64,000 nt of DNA from Candidatus Neomicrothrix sp. UBA2974 (GTDB taxonomy: Bacteria; Actinomycetota; Acidimicrobiia; Acidimicrobiales; MedAcidi-G1): the NCBI GenBank assembly GCA_002348705.1, contig DEAU01000014.1, forward strand, positions 1 to 64,000. The letters run 5' to 3'. Of this stretch, positions 38,683 through 47,778 are shown in pieces. The notes below the pieces were generated by a model, which saw only the letters and a program-made list of their open reading frames with translations, had not been told where the DNA came from and made no database searches. The position numbers and the translations under genes were made by a program. The first letter of the stretch is position 1, and every line of letters starts with the position of its first letter.

Positions 38683-41534
38683 ACAACCGACTTCCCGCTC
38701 AGCCTGGCGAGGTCATCGACCGGTCCAAGAGCCTCTCATTCACCTGGAATGGCAAGGCAATGAGCGGCTTCGAGGGCGACACCATCGCCTCGGCGCTCGC
38801 CGCCAACGGCGTCGCTGTATTCGGCCGTTCTATGAAGTACCACCGCATGCGCGGCATCATGACCGCCGACTACTGGGACCCAAACTTATTTCTGCAGGTA
38901 GGCGACGAGCCGAACGTTCGGGCCGGCAGTCGCAAGCTCCAGGCCGGGATGGTGGTCTCCACTCAGAACGTATGGCCCAGCCTCAAATTTGACATAGCGG
39001 CAGCGAATCAGTTGGTCGGCCGCTTCCTTTCCTCGGGCTTCTACTACAAGACCTTCATGCGACCGCAATTCCTCTGGCCGCTCTACCAGAAGGTCCTGCG
39101 TAAGTTCGCCCCGGGCGGCGAGATCCATTGGAAGACCAGCTCGCACGGCGCCTACGACAAGCGATACGCACATCCCGACGTGCTCGTTGCCGGCGGAGGT
39201 CCAGCCGGTATGGGTGCCGCGTTGGCGGCCGCCGACGCGGGTGCACAGGTGATGCTGGTCGAGCACTACACGGAACTCGGTGGCCACCTCCGCTGGGGCG
39301 ACGTCGACCAACGCTCTAAGGCTGCCGAGTTGGCCGCATCCTGCGAAGCACACCCGAACGTAGAAGTCCTCGTCGACTCAACGGTCACTGGTCGTTACGA
39401 CCACAACTGGATTGCCATAAACCAGAGGAGCCACCACATCGCCCCCGAGCGCCTCGTGAAGGCCCGTGCCGGAGTGCTGGTTGTGGCCCCAGGGCTTATT
39501 GAGCGGCCCTACGTATTTGCCGGCAACGACACCCCTGGCGTGCTTCTGGCCGGCGCTGTTCGTCGCCTGGTCAACCTGTTCGGAGTCAAGCCGGGGCAAA
39601 GTGCAGTGGTCATGTCCGCCAACGAGGAGGGCGACGCCGCAGTAACCGATCTTGAGCGAGCCGGCGTTCAGGTCATCGCTGTTCTCGATGCCCGCAAGGG
39701 CGAGGGCATCGTGTCAGTCGAGGGCAGAAGCCGCGTCTCCAAGGTGACCACTACCGACGGCCGAACAATCAGCGCCGACACCGTGGTCACGGCTACTGGG
39801 TGGACCGCCCCGACGTCGCTTCTCAACATGGCCGGTGACCGCCCCGTCTACAACCCGTCTTCCGCTCGGTATTTCTCGTCGGGAGAACTACCGACGAACG
39901 TTTTGGCCACCGGTGGCATCGAGGGCGATGGTTCAACCGACGAACTGGAGGCCCATGGGCGAGCCACTGGCGCACTCGCCGCCAACCGTGCGCTGCGTCG
40001 CCGTTACGACCGCGTCAACCAGACGGCTCGGGCCAATGCCCCGACATGGGAGAAACCCGCCGAAATGGCCGATAACCGGAAGCCGCTGGCACAAGACCCC
40101 CACCCGGAGTGCTATCGCAGTTCCACACACGGCATGGTCGATTTCTCCGAAGATGTGTCATCCAAGGACCTCGTCCAGGCCTCCAAGGAGGGCTTCGACT
40201 CCATAGAACTCATGAAGCGGTACACCACCGTGACTATGGGTCCGGCCCAAGGCAAGCTCGAGACGGTGAACGCGGCTGCCGTGCTAGCCGACGCAAATCA
40301 AGTAGCCATGGCCGATGTCGGCACCACCGTCTGGCGGCCCCCATACGCACCGGTCTCGCTCGGTGCCCTCGCAGGTCGAATCCACGAGCCCGTGCGTCGT
40401 TCTGCCCTGCAAGACTGGCACGAGGCACACGGTGCCGCGCCTCTCCTCGCCGGGCAGTGGGTCCGCCCGGACCACTACGGCGATGCCATGGCCGAAGCCA
40501 CCAATGTGCGCTCGAATGTCGGACTCATAGACGTGACGCCGCTCGGCAAGCTGGACCTCCGCGGTGCCGACGTGCCGAAGCTCCTAGAGCTGGTTTACGT
40601 GAACAAGTGGCAGAAACTCGAAGTGGGTCGTGTTCGCTACGGCACCATGGTGGCCGAAGACGGTGTCGTCTCCGATGACGGCGTAACTGGTCGCCTCGGC
40701 GAAGACCACTGGCTTATGACAACAACCTCGTCGGGCGCTGGTGCCGTCTGGGAGATGCTCGAGGACTGGCTTCAGACCTACAAGCCGGAGTGGGACGTGC
40801 ATGTCACAGCCGTAACTGGCGGCCTCACCAGCATCAACGTGGCTGGTCCGAACAGCCGGACGCTGCTCGAACGGCTTGTCGAAGGTGTGGATCTCAGCGC
40901 GGAAGCATTTCCATACTTCAGCGTGCGGACCGGCACCGTCGCCGGGGTGCAGAACTGCATTATCTGGCGGATCGGATTCACAGGTGAACTGTCTTACGAG
41001 ATCCACGCACCTTCGGGCTACGCCCTGCACGTGTGGGAGACCCTGCTGCAAACCGGAGATGACCTGGGCTGTGCACCATTTGGCGTCGAGGCCCAGCGGA
41101 TTCTTCGACTCGAGAAGGGCCACTACATCGTGGGCCAAGACACCGACGGTCTGTCAAAGGCCCCGACTGCCGGACTAGGCGTCCTTGTGAAACTGGACAA
41201 GCCCGACACGCTCGGCCTTCCGGAACTCAAGGACGCATATGACCGAGACGACCTGCCGATCCTGGTAGGTATCCAGACAGTGGACGGCGCGATCGTCCCA
41301 GAGGAGGCCGCCCAGATCGTTGACGGGTACTCAAATCGGATCATGGGCCGGATCACCTCCAGCCGCATGTCGCCCACTCTCGGCCGGTCAATCTGCCTTG
41401 GGCAGGTGGACCCGTCGTTGTCGGCCTCCGGGAGCGCGATCACGATCCTCTTGGCCGATGGCAAACGAATTGCGGCCACGGTGCAGGAGCACCACGCACA
41501 CGTCGATCACGAAGGAGCACGCCAGCGTGTCTGA
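38679..41534 (+). CDS. soxA: Sarcosine oxidase subunit alpha
   Basis: A 951-residue subunit, close to the usual 965. The N-terminal 2Fe-2S-like domain (about 1-110) lacks the cluster cysteines, as in other SoxA. An NAD-binding module follows (DVLVAGGGPAGMGAALAAADAGA, about 167-189). A C-terminal GcvT-like folate domain (about 580-950) contains NVAGPNSRTLLERL and FGVEAQRILRLEKGHYIVGQDTDG. It carries NAD+ and tetrahydrofolate and turns the released formaldehyde equivalent into 5,10-methylene-THF. It overlaps soxD by four bases and soxG by eight. Confidence 0.96.
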   Translation: MNNRLPAQPGEVIDRSKSLSFTWNGKAMSGFEGDTIASALAANGVAVFGRSMKYHRMRGIMTADYWDPNLFLQVGDEPNVRAGSRKLQAGMVVSTQNVWPSLKFDIAAANQLVGRFLSSGFYYKTFMRPQFLWPLYQKVLRKFAPGGEIHWKTSSHGAYDKRYAHPDVLVAGGGPAGMGAALAAADAGAQVMLVEHYTELGGHLRWGDVDQRSKAAELAASCEAHPNVEVLVDSTVTGRYDHNWIAINQRSHHIAPERLVKARAGVLVVAPGLIERPYVFAGNDTPGVLLAGAVRRLVNLFGVKPGQSAVVMSANEEGDAAVTDLERAGVQVIAVLDARKGEGIVSVEGRSRVSKVTTTDGRTISADTVVTATGWTAPTSLLNMAGDRPVYNPSSARYFSSGELPTNVLATGGIEGDGSTDELEAHGRATGALAANRALRRRYDRVNQTARANAPTWEKPAEMADNRKPLAQDPHPECYRSSTHGMVDFSEDVSSKDLVQASKEGFDSIELMKRYTTVTMGPAQGKLETVNAAAVLADANQVAMADVGTTVWRPPYAPVSLGALAGRIHEPVRRSALQDWHEAHGAAPLLAGQWVRPDHYGDAMAEATNVRSNVGLIDVTPLGKLDLRGADVPKLLELVYVNKWQKLEVGRVRYGTMVAEDGVVSDDGVTGRLGEDHWLMTTTSSGAGAVWEMLEDWLQTYKPEWDVHVTAVTGGLTSINVAGPNSRTLLERLVEGVDLSAEAFPYFSVRTGTVAGVQNCIIWRIGFTGELSYEIHAPSGYALHVWETLLQTGDDLGCAPFGVEAQRILRLEKGHYIVGQDTDGLSKAPTAGLGVLVKLDKPDTLGLPELKDAYDRDDLPILVGIQTVDGAIVPEEAAQIVDGYSNRIMGRITSSRMSPTLGRSICLGQVDPSLSASGSAITILLADGKRIAATVQEHHAHVDHEGARQRV

Positions 41535-42108
41535 GATCACAATGAAGAGCCCAGTGGACCTCGACCCACTCAGCGCTTCCGACGGGAATGTAACGCTGGA
41601 AGACGCATACGCGACAAGCAAGATCCAGGTCCGAGCCGGAGCCGGAACGATCGCCGCGGCCCTCCTGAGCGTGTCCTACGGATCCAGCACCCGGAACGAT
41701 GCCGGTGATCTGGTGTGCGGCTCTCGCCCCGACGAGTGGACTATTTACGGAGATCCCGGGCGGGCGGACACCATCGCAGCGTCGGTACCCACCGAAGGAT
41801 TCGTGACTGTCATAGATATCACCCACGGCCGAGCGATGTTGCGTATCTCCGGCTCGAACGCCGCATCCGCACTGCAAAAGATCTGCAACCTTGATCTTTC
41901 AGACGAGCTAACGCCGAACGGAGCCGTCTTCTCAGGGAGCCTTGGTGGTGTCAGTTGCGACTGGGTCCGCGATGACCAGAGCGGTGAGACGTCCTTCCTG
42001 ATCAGCTGCGAGAGGTCTTTTGGGAAGTTTCTGTTCATTGCCGTTGCTGACGCCTGCATCGAGTTCGGCCTGCATGTACCTGCCGGCTGGGAACTCCACG
42101 GGCACTAG
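41527..42108 (+). CDS. soxG: Sarcosine oxidase subunit gamma
   Basis: About 193 residues from a GTG at 41527 preceded by GAAGGAG; the longer open frame from 41320 runs inside soxA. The GcvT-like gamma fold shows LVCGSRPDEWTIYGDPG, TVIDITHGRAMLRISGSNAASALQKICNLDL and SLGGVSCDWVRDDQSG. It completes the heterotetramer at the alpha/beta interface. All four subunits are present and intact, in the standard order B-D-A-G. An 87-base gap separates it from the amidase. Confidence 0.94.
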   Translation: MSEITMKSPVDLDPLSASDGNVTLEDAYATSKIQVRAGAGTIAAALLSVSYGSSTRNDAGDLVCGSRPDEWTIYGDPGRADTIAASVPTEGFVTVIDITHGRAMLRISGSNAASALQKICNLDLSDELTPNGAVFSGSLGGVSCDWVRDDQSGETSFLISCERSFGKFLFIAVADACIEFGLHVPAGWELHGH

Positions 42109-42195
42109 ACACCGCCTTGGTAGACGCCCGTCCTCGACGGCGACCAGAGACTGACAGACGAGACCCCTAGACGCGGCATCTGTGGTGGCTTAGAA

Positions 42196-43599
42196 ATGGA
42201 TCTGGCCGCGTTGACCGCTGTCGAGCAGAAGGCTCTCTTGGAGGCCCGGAAGGTTTCCTGTCGCGAGTTGCTTGCCGACTGTCGGCGACGAACAGAGCTG
42301 ACAGAACCGGTTGTCAACGCCATCCCCACTGTCCACTGGAACACAGCCGAAGACTTGGCTCGACGTCTCGACGACGACCCAGAACTGCTCGAAGGCAAGC
42401 CACTCCGCGGACTGGTTACGGCTTTCAAGGATCTCCTTGAGACCGAAGGTGTACTCACCACAGCCGGTTCACCCGTCCACGCTGATCGGATCCCCACCAC
42501 CGACCACCCCCTTGTTGCACATTTGCGCCGTTGCGGTGTGGTCCCAATTGGCAAGACGAATACCCCAGAGTTCGGGAAGGGTTCCCATACGTTCAATCCC
42601 GTCTTGGGCCTAACTCGCAATCCCTGGAATCCAGCCCGGAGCGCGGGAGGATCAAGCGGCGGAGCCGCCGCCGCCCTAGCCTGCGGCTCCCTTTCGGTCG
42701 CCGACGGCTCTGACCTTGGGGGCTCACTCCGTAATCCTGCATCTTTCAACGGCGTCGTCGGATTCAGGCCGACGACGGGCTCGATCCCACACGAAGAATT
42801 TGTCGATCCGCGGACCGACCATTCGACGACGGGGCCTATGGGTAGAACGGTCGCTGACGTGGCACTGATGCTCGGAGCCATGACCGGGCTTGAGGTTCCA
42901 TCTGAATCCCGTCGACAACCACCTCGCATCGCCTTCTCTGCTGATCTAGGCGACCTACCGCTCGATCCGGAAGTCGAAGCGGCCACGACAAAGGCTGCAT
43001 GTCTGCTGTCCGAAGCTGGCTGGGAGGTCACCGAGGCTTGCCCCGATCTCGGCGGTGCCGACAGTTGTTTCGAAGACCTTCGTGGTCTCTTGCAGACGTT
43101 CCGTCTTGCACCCCTTCTCAACGACATGCGCGTTAAGTCCACTGTCAGATATGAGATCGAACTCGGCCTCTCCCTCACCGCGGAACGGATCGATCGGGCT
43201 CTGGCCACTCAAAAGCGAATACGCGCCAACTGGGAACAATTCTTCACAGAGGGTGGTTTCAGCGCCTTCCTGTCCGCCACCAGTCAAGTGCAACCATTTC
43301 CTGTTGGCCTGGAATGGGTTGACGAGATCAATGGAACTCTTCTAGATCACTACACGCACTGGATGAGGTCCTGTTCGCGAATCACGGTCACTGGTGCACC
43401 CGCTGCCTCACTACCCGCTGGTTTCACAAAAGTTGGTCTACCCGTCGGCGTCCAGTTCTCCGCACCGAGTGGCGACGACGTCAATCTCATATCCGTCCTA
43501 GCAACGGCGGAGGAAGTCTTCGGCCCAATGCCTTCTCCCGACATCGGTTCCTTATCCACACTCAAGACGGAAACCCTTCCTCCGGGCCCGCTGGGTTGA
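42196..43599 (+). CDS. Amidase (amidase signature family)
   Basis: A 467-residue hydrolase with the complete Ser-cisSer-Lys triad: Lys78 in TAFKDLLE, the cis-serine in ARSAGGSSGG (about 153/154) and nucleophile Ser177 in GSDLGGSLRNPAS. It hydrolyses an amide to acid plus ammonia or amine; the substrate is unknown. Placed after soxG on the same strand with an 87-base gap, it may feed an amide of a methylated amino compound into the pathway. A 367-codon open frame on the opposite strand is a shadow. Confidence 0.93.
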   Translation: MDLAALTAVEQKALLEARKVSCRELLADCRRRTELTEPVVNAIPTVHWNTAEDLARRLDDDPELLEGKPLRGLVTAFKDLLETEGVLTTAGSPVHADRIPTTDHPLVAHLRRCGVVPIGKTNTPEFGKGSHTFNPVLGLTRNPWNPARSAGGSSGGAAAALACGSLSVADGSDLGGSLRNPASFNGVVGFRPTTGSIPHEEFVDPRTDHSTTGPMGRTVADVALMLGAMTGLEVPSESRRQPPRIAFSADLGDLPLDPEVEAATTKAACLLSEAGWEVTEACPDLGGADSCFEDLRGLLQTFRLAPLLNDMRVKSTVRYEIELGLSLTAERIDRALATQKRIRANWEQFFTEGGFSAFLSATSQVQPFPVGLEWVDEINGTLLDHYTHWMRSCSRITVTGAPAASLPAGFTKVGLPVGVQFSAPSGDDVNLISVLATAEEVFGPMPSPDIGSLSTLKTETLPPGPLG

Positions 43600-43717
43600 T
43601 TCTCCGAGCGGGCTGTGTCGCCTGACCAGAGCTGTGACTGCCGATTTGGCTCTCTTGGGCGTAGATTGCGCGCACCTGAGTAGGCGGAACCGACTCATTA
43701 GCCCCGGAGGTCCGATT

Positions 43718-44200
43718 ATGCAATCTGCAGAACCTCTACGAGTGTGGAGCAAAGTTGTCCCGGCCGAGTGGATCGACTACAACGGCCACCTCACCGAGGG
43801 TTTCTACGGAGTGGCTTTCGGGGACGCCACCGACGCAGTTCTGATTGAGCTGGGATTTGGGTCCGACTACCTGACCAACCATGGCAGCTTCTACACCGTC
43901 GAAACCCGCATTCGGTACCTTCGCGAAGTCAAGCAGGGAAGCCCTATCCACACGTCCTCATTGGTTCTGGGTGCGGACAACAAACGCCTGCACGTCTACC
44001 ACGAACTCTTTGCTGGAGAACAGCAGAGCCCAGTGGCCACTCAGGAGTGCATGATGCTGCATGTCTCCCAACGGCCAGACGGACCTGAGGTCTCACCGAT
44101 GGTCGAGCCGGTAGCAACGGCTGCGTTGGCGGCCGCTAGTGCCCACGCCAACATCACGGCCCCCGACCATGTCGGGAAGGGTGTGAGGACTCTTCGGTGA
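43718..44200 (+). CDS. Hotdog-fold thioesterase, betainyl-CoA thioesterase-like
   Basis: About 160 residues from an ATG at 43718 with CGGAGG seven bases upstream. The 4HBT fold has the active-site stretch WIDYNGHLTEGFYGVAFGDATDAVL and SFYTVETRIRYLREVKQG. This pattern resembles the thioesterase found alone or fused to L-carnitine dehydrogenase, which releases glycine betaine from betainyl-CoA. Its presence beside a betaine-type Rieske demethylase and sox genes supports a carnitine-to-betaine-to-sarcosine route, although no carnitine dehydrogenase or thiolase-like cleavage enzyme is encoded here. The stop overlaps the MFS start by four bases. Confidence 0.8.
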   Translation: MQSAEPLRVWSKVVPAEWIDYNGHLTEGFYGVAFGDATDAVLIELGFGSDYLTNHGSFYTVETRIRYLREVKQGSPIHTSSLVLGADNKRLHVYHELFAGEQQSPVATQECMMLHVSQRPDGPEVSPMVEPVATAALAAASAHANITAPDHVGKGVRTLR

Positions 44201-45549
44201 GGAGCTCGTCCACCGGCCGGACGTCAACGATCACGTCAATCTTCGGCGTATGGGCGCTATTTCTCGCCTTCTCGTTCCTTCAGGTCGGCAACGGACTGCA
44301 ACGCGTGCTGCTAGCTGTCCGCGGCGACCACGAGGGCTTCGGAGCCAGCGCCATGGGCGTAATCATGGCCGCCCACTTCGCCGGCTACCTCCTAGGAGCA
44401 AAGCTGATCCCGGTTATGCTGGGCTCGGTTGGCCACATCAGGGTGTTTGCCGCCTTGGCGTCCTCCTCATCAGCCGCTGTTTTGATCAACGCCGTACTGG
44501 TCACAACCCCCAGTTGGTCTTTCGTCTACCTCGTTAGCGGGCTTTGCAATGCCGGCGTGTTCGTCGTCCTCGAGAGTTGGCTCAACGACCGGGCCACCAA
44601 CGAGACCCGGGGCAGCATCCTGGGCGTCTACATGATGATCATGATGGGCGGCACGGCAGGCGGACAAGCTCTCCTCAACCTTGGGTCGCCCGACGCCTTC
44701 GAGCTCTTCGTGCTGTCGTCGGTCCTGATCTCTCTGGCGGTAGTGCCCGTGACTCTGTCAGCGTCAACGTCTCCGCCGATGCCCAGCGACGACAAGATGC
44801 CGCTGCGCGAGTTATATCGCACCATCCCAACGGCTGTAGTGGGAATCATCCTGTGTTCCTACGTCCAATCAGCAGCCACATCCATGGCAGCCGTTTTCGG
44901 CACGCAGTCAGGAATGAGCTCAGCCCGGATAACGGTATTTACCTCGGCCGCAGTGGTAGGTGCAGTTTTGTTGCAGATACCTCTGGGGTCGCTGTCGGAT
45001 AGGTACCCACGCCGGGCAGTCATTCTTTCCGTGACGACTGTCGCCTGTGGCCTAGCGGTGGCGGGCGCCATCACCCCGGTTACCAGCGTCGTACTCATAG
45101 GTATCAACATGGCGTTTGGAGCGTTCGTTTTCCCTCTTTACGGACAGTTCGTGGCCTTGGCAAACGACTGGGTTCCGCCACAGAAGCGGATAGGAGCCGC
45201 TTCCGCTCTGGTTCTGGCGTCGAGCTTCGGTGCTATGGCCGCACCCATAAGTATCGGGATCGCTGTCGAGTCGTTCGGCCCGGAAGCCTATTTCTGGTCG
45301 TTAGCCGTTTCGTTGGGGTTGCTAGCCCTTTATCTCTCATATCGCATCCGCGTCCGCCAGGCCGTCCCAGTCCACCGCCAGTCACCTTTCCAGCCAATCT
45401 TTGCCCGTTCAGGCGAGATCGCGCACTCTGTTGGCAGGTGGGCACGACACCCGTTAGCTGAATGGAACCACCACCTCTACCAACACAACTGCGAGGTCGA
45501 TGAGCGACATCCGAGCTTGAAGACCGAGAGCGCCGACGAGGCCAGCTAA
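44197..45549 (+). CDS. MFS transporter (YcaD-like)
   Basis: A 450-residue, 12-helix major facilitator with a GTG start overlapping the thioesterase stop. Family marks are GVIMAAHFAGYLLGAKLIP, LESWLNDRATNETRGSILG (loop 4-5 region), PLGSLSDRYPRR (loop 8-9 G-x3-D-R) and a long hydrophilic C-terminal tail of about 75 residues. Members of this branch are poorly characterised. Operon position suggests uptake of the island's substrate, but efflux is equally possible from sequence. Confidence 0.85.
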   Translation: MRSSSTGRTSTITSIFGVWALFLAFSFLQVGNGLQRVLLAVRGDHEGFGASAMGVIMAAHFAGYLLGAKLIPVMLGSVGHIRVFAALASSSSAAVLINAVLVTTPSWSFVYLVSGLCNAGVFVVLESWLNDRATNETRGSILGVYMMIMMGGTAGGQALLNLGSPDAFELFVLSSVLISLAVVPVTLSASTSPPMPSDDKMPLRELYRTIPTAVVGIILCSYVQSAATSMAAVFGTQSGMSSARITVFTSAAVVGAVLLQIPLGSLSDRYPRRAVILSVTTVACGLAVAGAITPVTSVVLIGINMAFGAFVFPLYGQFVALANDWVPPQKRIGAASALVLASSFGAMAAPISIGIAVESFGPEAYFWSLAVSLGLLALYLSYRIRVRQAVPVHRQSPFQPIFARSGEIAHSVGRWARHPLAEWNHHLYQHNCEVDERHPSLKTESADEAS

Positions 45550-45556
45550 GTCGCCT

Positions 45557-46054
45557 TCAATGAACTCGAGACCACTCTTCTGTCCGCAGGCCGCCGCTAC
45601 TCCGTGGTGCGCTTTCTGACGGAAACCAAGTACCTAAGTCATCGGCACCCTCGGCGTTGGTCCAAGTCAGATGGATCCCAGCGGATGAAGGTGCACCAAC
45701 AACCTGAAGAAAGGATTCTGTTGGCAGGGACCATCCAGCAGGCAAGCCCGGCGGGGCGTCCCAACGCTCAAAGGCATCCTCACCCACAGTCATGCCTGCC
45801 GTCGTCTCATTGACCGGCGCGTAATCCTCCAGGGTTTGAAGGCGAGCGACTTCGGCAAGAAACCAACTGTGGTCGGTATAACTCGTGGTGGCCAGTATCG
45901 CTCCGGGTGCGCCCTGCGAGTCCGTGCGCTTCCAGCCAGCCATAGTCAAGCCAGTGTGCGAATTAATCCAAGCCAGTTGATTTGTGAAGGATTCGATGCC
46001 TGCCTCCAACCTCCCCGGATCCACCCACCTGCGTCGTTGGAAAAGTTGTAGCAC
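45557..46054 (-). CDS. Hypothetical protein, possible NIPSNAP/ABM-like domain
   Basis: A 165-residue protein with a GTG start that I do not recognise. The first half (LQLFQRRRWVDPGRLEAGIESFTN, then GLTMAGWKRT, then TSYTDHSWFLAEVARLQ) has the alternating strand-helix look of dimeric ferredoxin-like (ABM/NIPSNAP) proteins. The tail is rich in Gly, Ser and Pro. No signal peptide or membrane segment. It ends seven bases from the convergent MFS gene and lies downstream of glpD, with a palindrome just upstream of its start. No overlapping competitor exists, so the gene is probably real. Confidence 0.55.
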   Translation of the reverse strand: MLQLFQRRRWVDPGRLEAGIESFTNQLAWINSHTGLTMAGWKRTDSQGAPGAILATTSYTDHSWFLAEVARLQTLEDYAPVNETTAGMTVGEDAFERWDAPPGLPAGWSLPTESFLQVVGAPSSAGIHLTWTNAEGADDLGTWFPSESAPRSSGGLRTEEWSRVH

Positions 46055-46071
46055 GCTTAGCCGCCTGTGTA

Positions 46072-46099
46072 TCTAACCCTGAAAGATCTTCAGATTAGA
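46072..46099. promoter_or_regulatory. Interrupted 28-base palindrome upstream of the small hypothetical gene
   Basis: Outer arms TCTAA (46072-46076) and TTAGA (46095-46099) enclose inner arms CTGAA (46079-46083) and TTCAG (46089-46093). It begins 18 bases upstream of the hypothetical gene's GTG and 61 bases past the glpD stop. AT-rich and without a T-tract, it looks more like an operator than a terminator, but both are possible. Confidence 0.4.
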
Positions 46100-46159
46100 C
46101 GGCACATGCCATTGGACTCCACCAGTAACGAGACTCCGGAAGAGATGTGATTCCGAACT

Positions 46160-47716
46160 TCAATGCAAGTGGAGGAGCTCTAGGGCCCGAGCTACCGCAT
46201 GATCCGACGCTAGGTCGGCGGCTCTCTCGACCTGAGCAAGCATCGTGCGGCGTCGGAGGAAGTCGCTTGGTTCGACGATCCACTCGTGATCGGCCATGAC
46301 CCGCACCTCGGCCTCGGTCATCGGAACCAGCCCACCCATGGGTTCGCCCATTGTGTTGTCCTCTTCGACCAAGTCGAGTGCTTTAAACGCCCGCATCCCT
46401 TGGCGTCGCCAAAGGTCGGCAGCGACAACGGGGTCTATGGCGAGATCGCTGGCCCGGGTATCGAACCGTCGTCGTGCCGTTGGCCCTGGCTCTCCAAACC
46501 ACCGGCTCGGTTTGCGACTGGCGGGTAGGCCACATGTCCCTACAGCCTGGACGACCTCCTCGCCTACATTGAGGCAGTCGGACAGCTTGCCGCCGAGCAC
46601 CGATGCCACACCTAGTGTGGTATCAACCTCGACGATGTGCTCCCGCGACAGTTCGGTCCAATCTCGCCCCTCCGCTGAGGCTTCGTTCTCCACTGCGAGA
46701 GACCGAACTCCACATCGCTCGGCGATCACGTCGTCCAGCGTCAGAGGAGTGGCCCGGTTCAGTCGGGCATTGATCTGCTCTAAGAGAAACGCTCGATCCT
46801 CGTCGGTAACGACCACCGCCGGTTCCTTTACCTGAGTGTCAGTGGTTCCCACTACAGATCTATTTCCCATGGGCAGGACGTAGAACAGGCGCTCGTCATC
46901 ATCGAAGAACGCCAAGATCCGTCCCGAGTCTGTAATGCGGGGTACAACCAGATGGACACCCTTTGAGTAAACCAATCGGTGTTCTGTGGTTGCGCGCAGC
47001 AGATCTCCGACCACCGGAATGTTCGGGCCCGCGGCATTTACCACCAATGGTGCTGCGACCTCCAGGGCACGCCCCGAGACACGGTCCAGGAGTCCAACTC
47101 GCCATCCGTTAATCCCGTGGTCGGCGCCGACCATCTCCACCCGGTTCGCAATGGTGGCGCCATGACGCGTCGAGGCAAAGGCCATCTCAGACACGAAGCG
47201 AGCGTCATTATCTACGAGTAGATAGTCGGAGTACTCGATCCCACCGCGAACAACCGACGTGTCGACTACGGGCTCTAGACGCCGGATAGTCGCCGATGAA
47301 CGGTGCCGAGGAGGCTGAGTTGTCAGTCGTCCGAGGCCCCAATAGGCGACGGCACCCAGGGAAGCGAACCAGGGTGGGAAGGGCGCTCCGTGTTCGAGAG
47401 CCGCGAGAAACCGGGCCTCAGCGAGCCGAGTAGGAAATGCCTTTGCCAGTCGGTTGCGGGAGTCACAAAGTCCGGCCACCAGTTTCAAGTCACGACTCTC
47501 AAGGTATTTGAAGCCTCCCCAGACCATGCAGGAAGACTCCTGACTGGTTCCCGAAGCGAAGTCGTCCCGCTCTACGAGAGCAACCCTGTATCCATGAGCC
47601 GATAGGGCAAGGGCTGAAACGGCTCCATTGATTCCACCCCCGACCACTAGAGCGTCAAACCTCCCGCCATCGAGGGCGTCAAGTGACTGCTCGCGCTGCT
47701 CCCGGGAGTTCGTCAC
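46160..47716 (-). CDS. glpD: FAD-dependent glycerol-3-phosphate dehydrogenase
   Basis: A 518-residue flavoprotein that oxidises sn-glycerol-3-phosphate to dihydroxyacetone phosphate at the inner membrane face. Features are the FAD loop DALVVGGGINGAVSALALSAHG, VALVERDDFASGTSQESS, and the substrate region VWGGFKYLESRDLKLV. VGTTDTQVKEPAVVVTDED sits in the middle, and the C-terminal domain matches GlpD. Length is typical. It follows the propeller gene on the same strand after 62 bases and may be co-transcribed with it. No glpK or glycerol facilitator is in the window. Confidence 0.93.
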   Translation of the reverse strand: MTNSREQREQSLDALDGGRFDALVVGGGINGAVSALALSAHGYRVALVERDDFASGTSQESSCMVWGGFKYLESRDLKLVAGLCDSRNRLAKAFPTRLAEARFLAALEHGAPFPPWFASLGAVAYWGLGRLTTQPPRHRSSATIRRLEPVVDTSVVRGGIEYSDYLLVDNDARFVSEMAFASTRHGATIANRVEMVGADHGINGWRVGLLDRVSGRALEVAAPLVVNAAGPNIPVVGDLLRATTEHRLVYSKGVHLVVPRITDSGRILAFFDDDERLFYVLPMGNRSVVGTTDTQVKEPAVVVTDEDRAFLLEQINARLNRATPLTLDDVIAERCGVRSLAVENEASAEGRDWTELSREHIVEVDTTLGVASVLGGKLSDCLNVGEEVVQAVGTCGLPASRKPSRWFGEPGPTARRRFDTRASDLAIDPVVAADLWRRQGMRAFKALDLVEEDNTMGEPMGGLVPMTEAEVRVMADHEWIVEPSDFLRRRTMLAQVERAADLASDHAVARALELLHLH

Positions 47717-47778
47717 GGGGTCCGTTGTAGCCGCTTAAGGCGAACAACGCACATCGACTGCCCAAAGAACCCTTTCAT

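Noticed and set aside
42105..43208. A 367-codon open frame on the minus strand opposite the amidase
   Set aside because: Ser/Arg/Pro-rich composition, no recognisable fold, and the plus strand encodes a complete amidase triad over the same bases.
43674..43697. TGAGT/ACTCA repeat upstream of the hotdog thioesterase
   Set aside because: Only five pairs and not positioned over a recognisable promoter.
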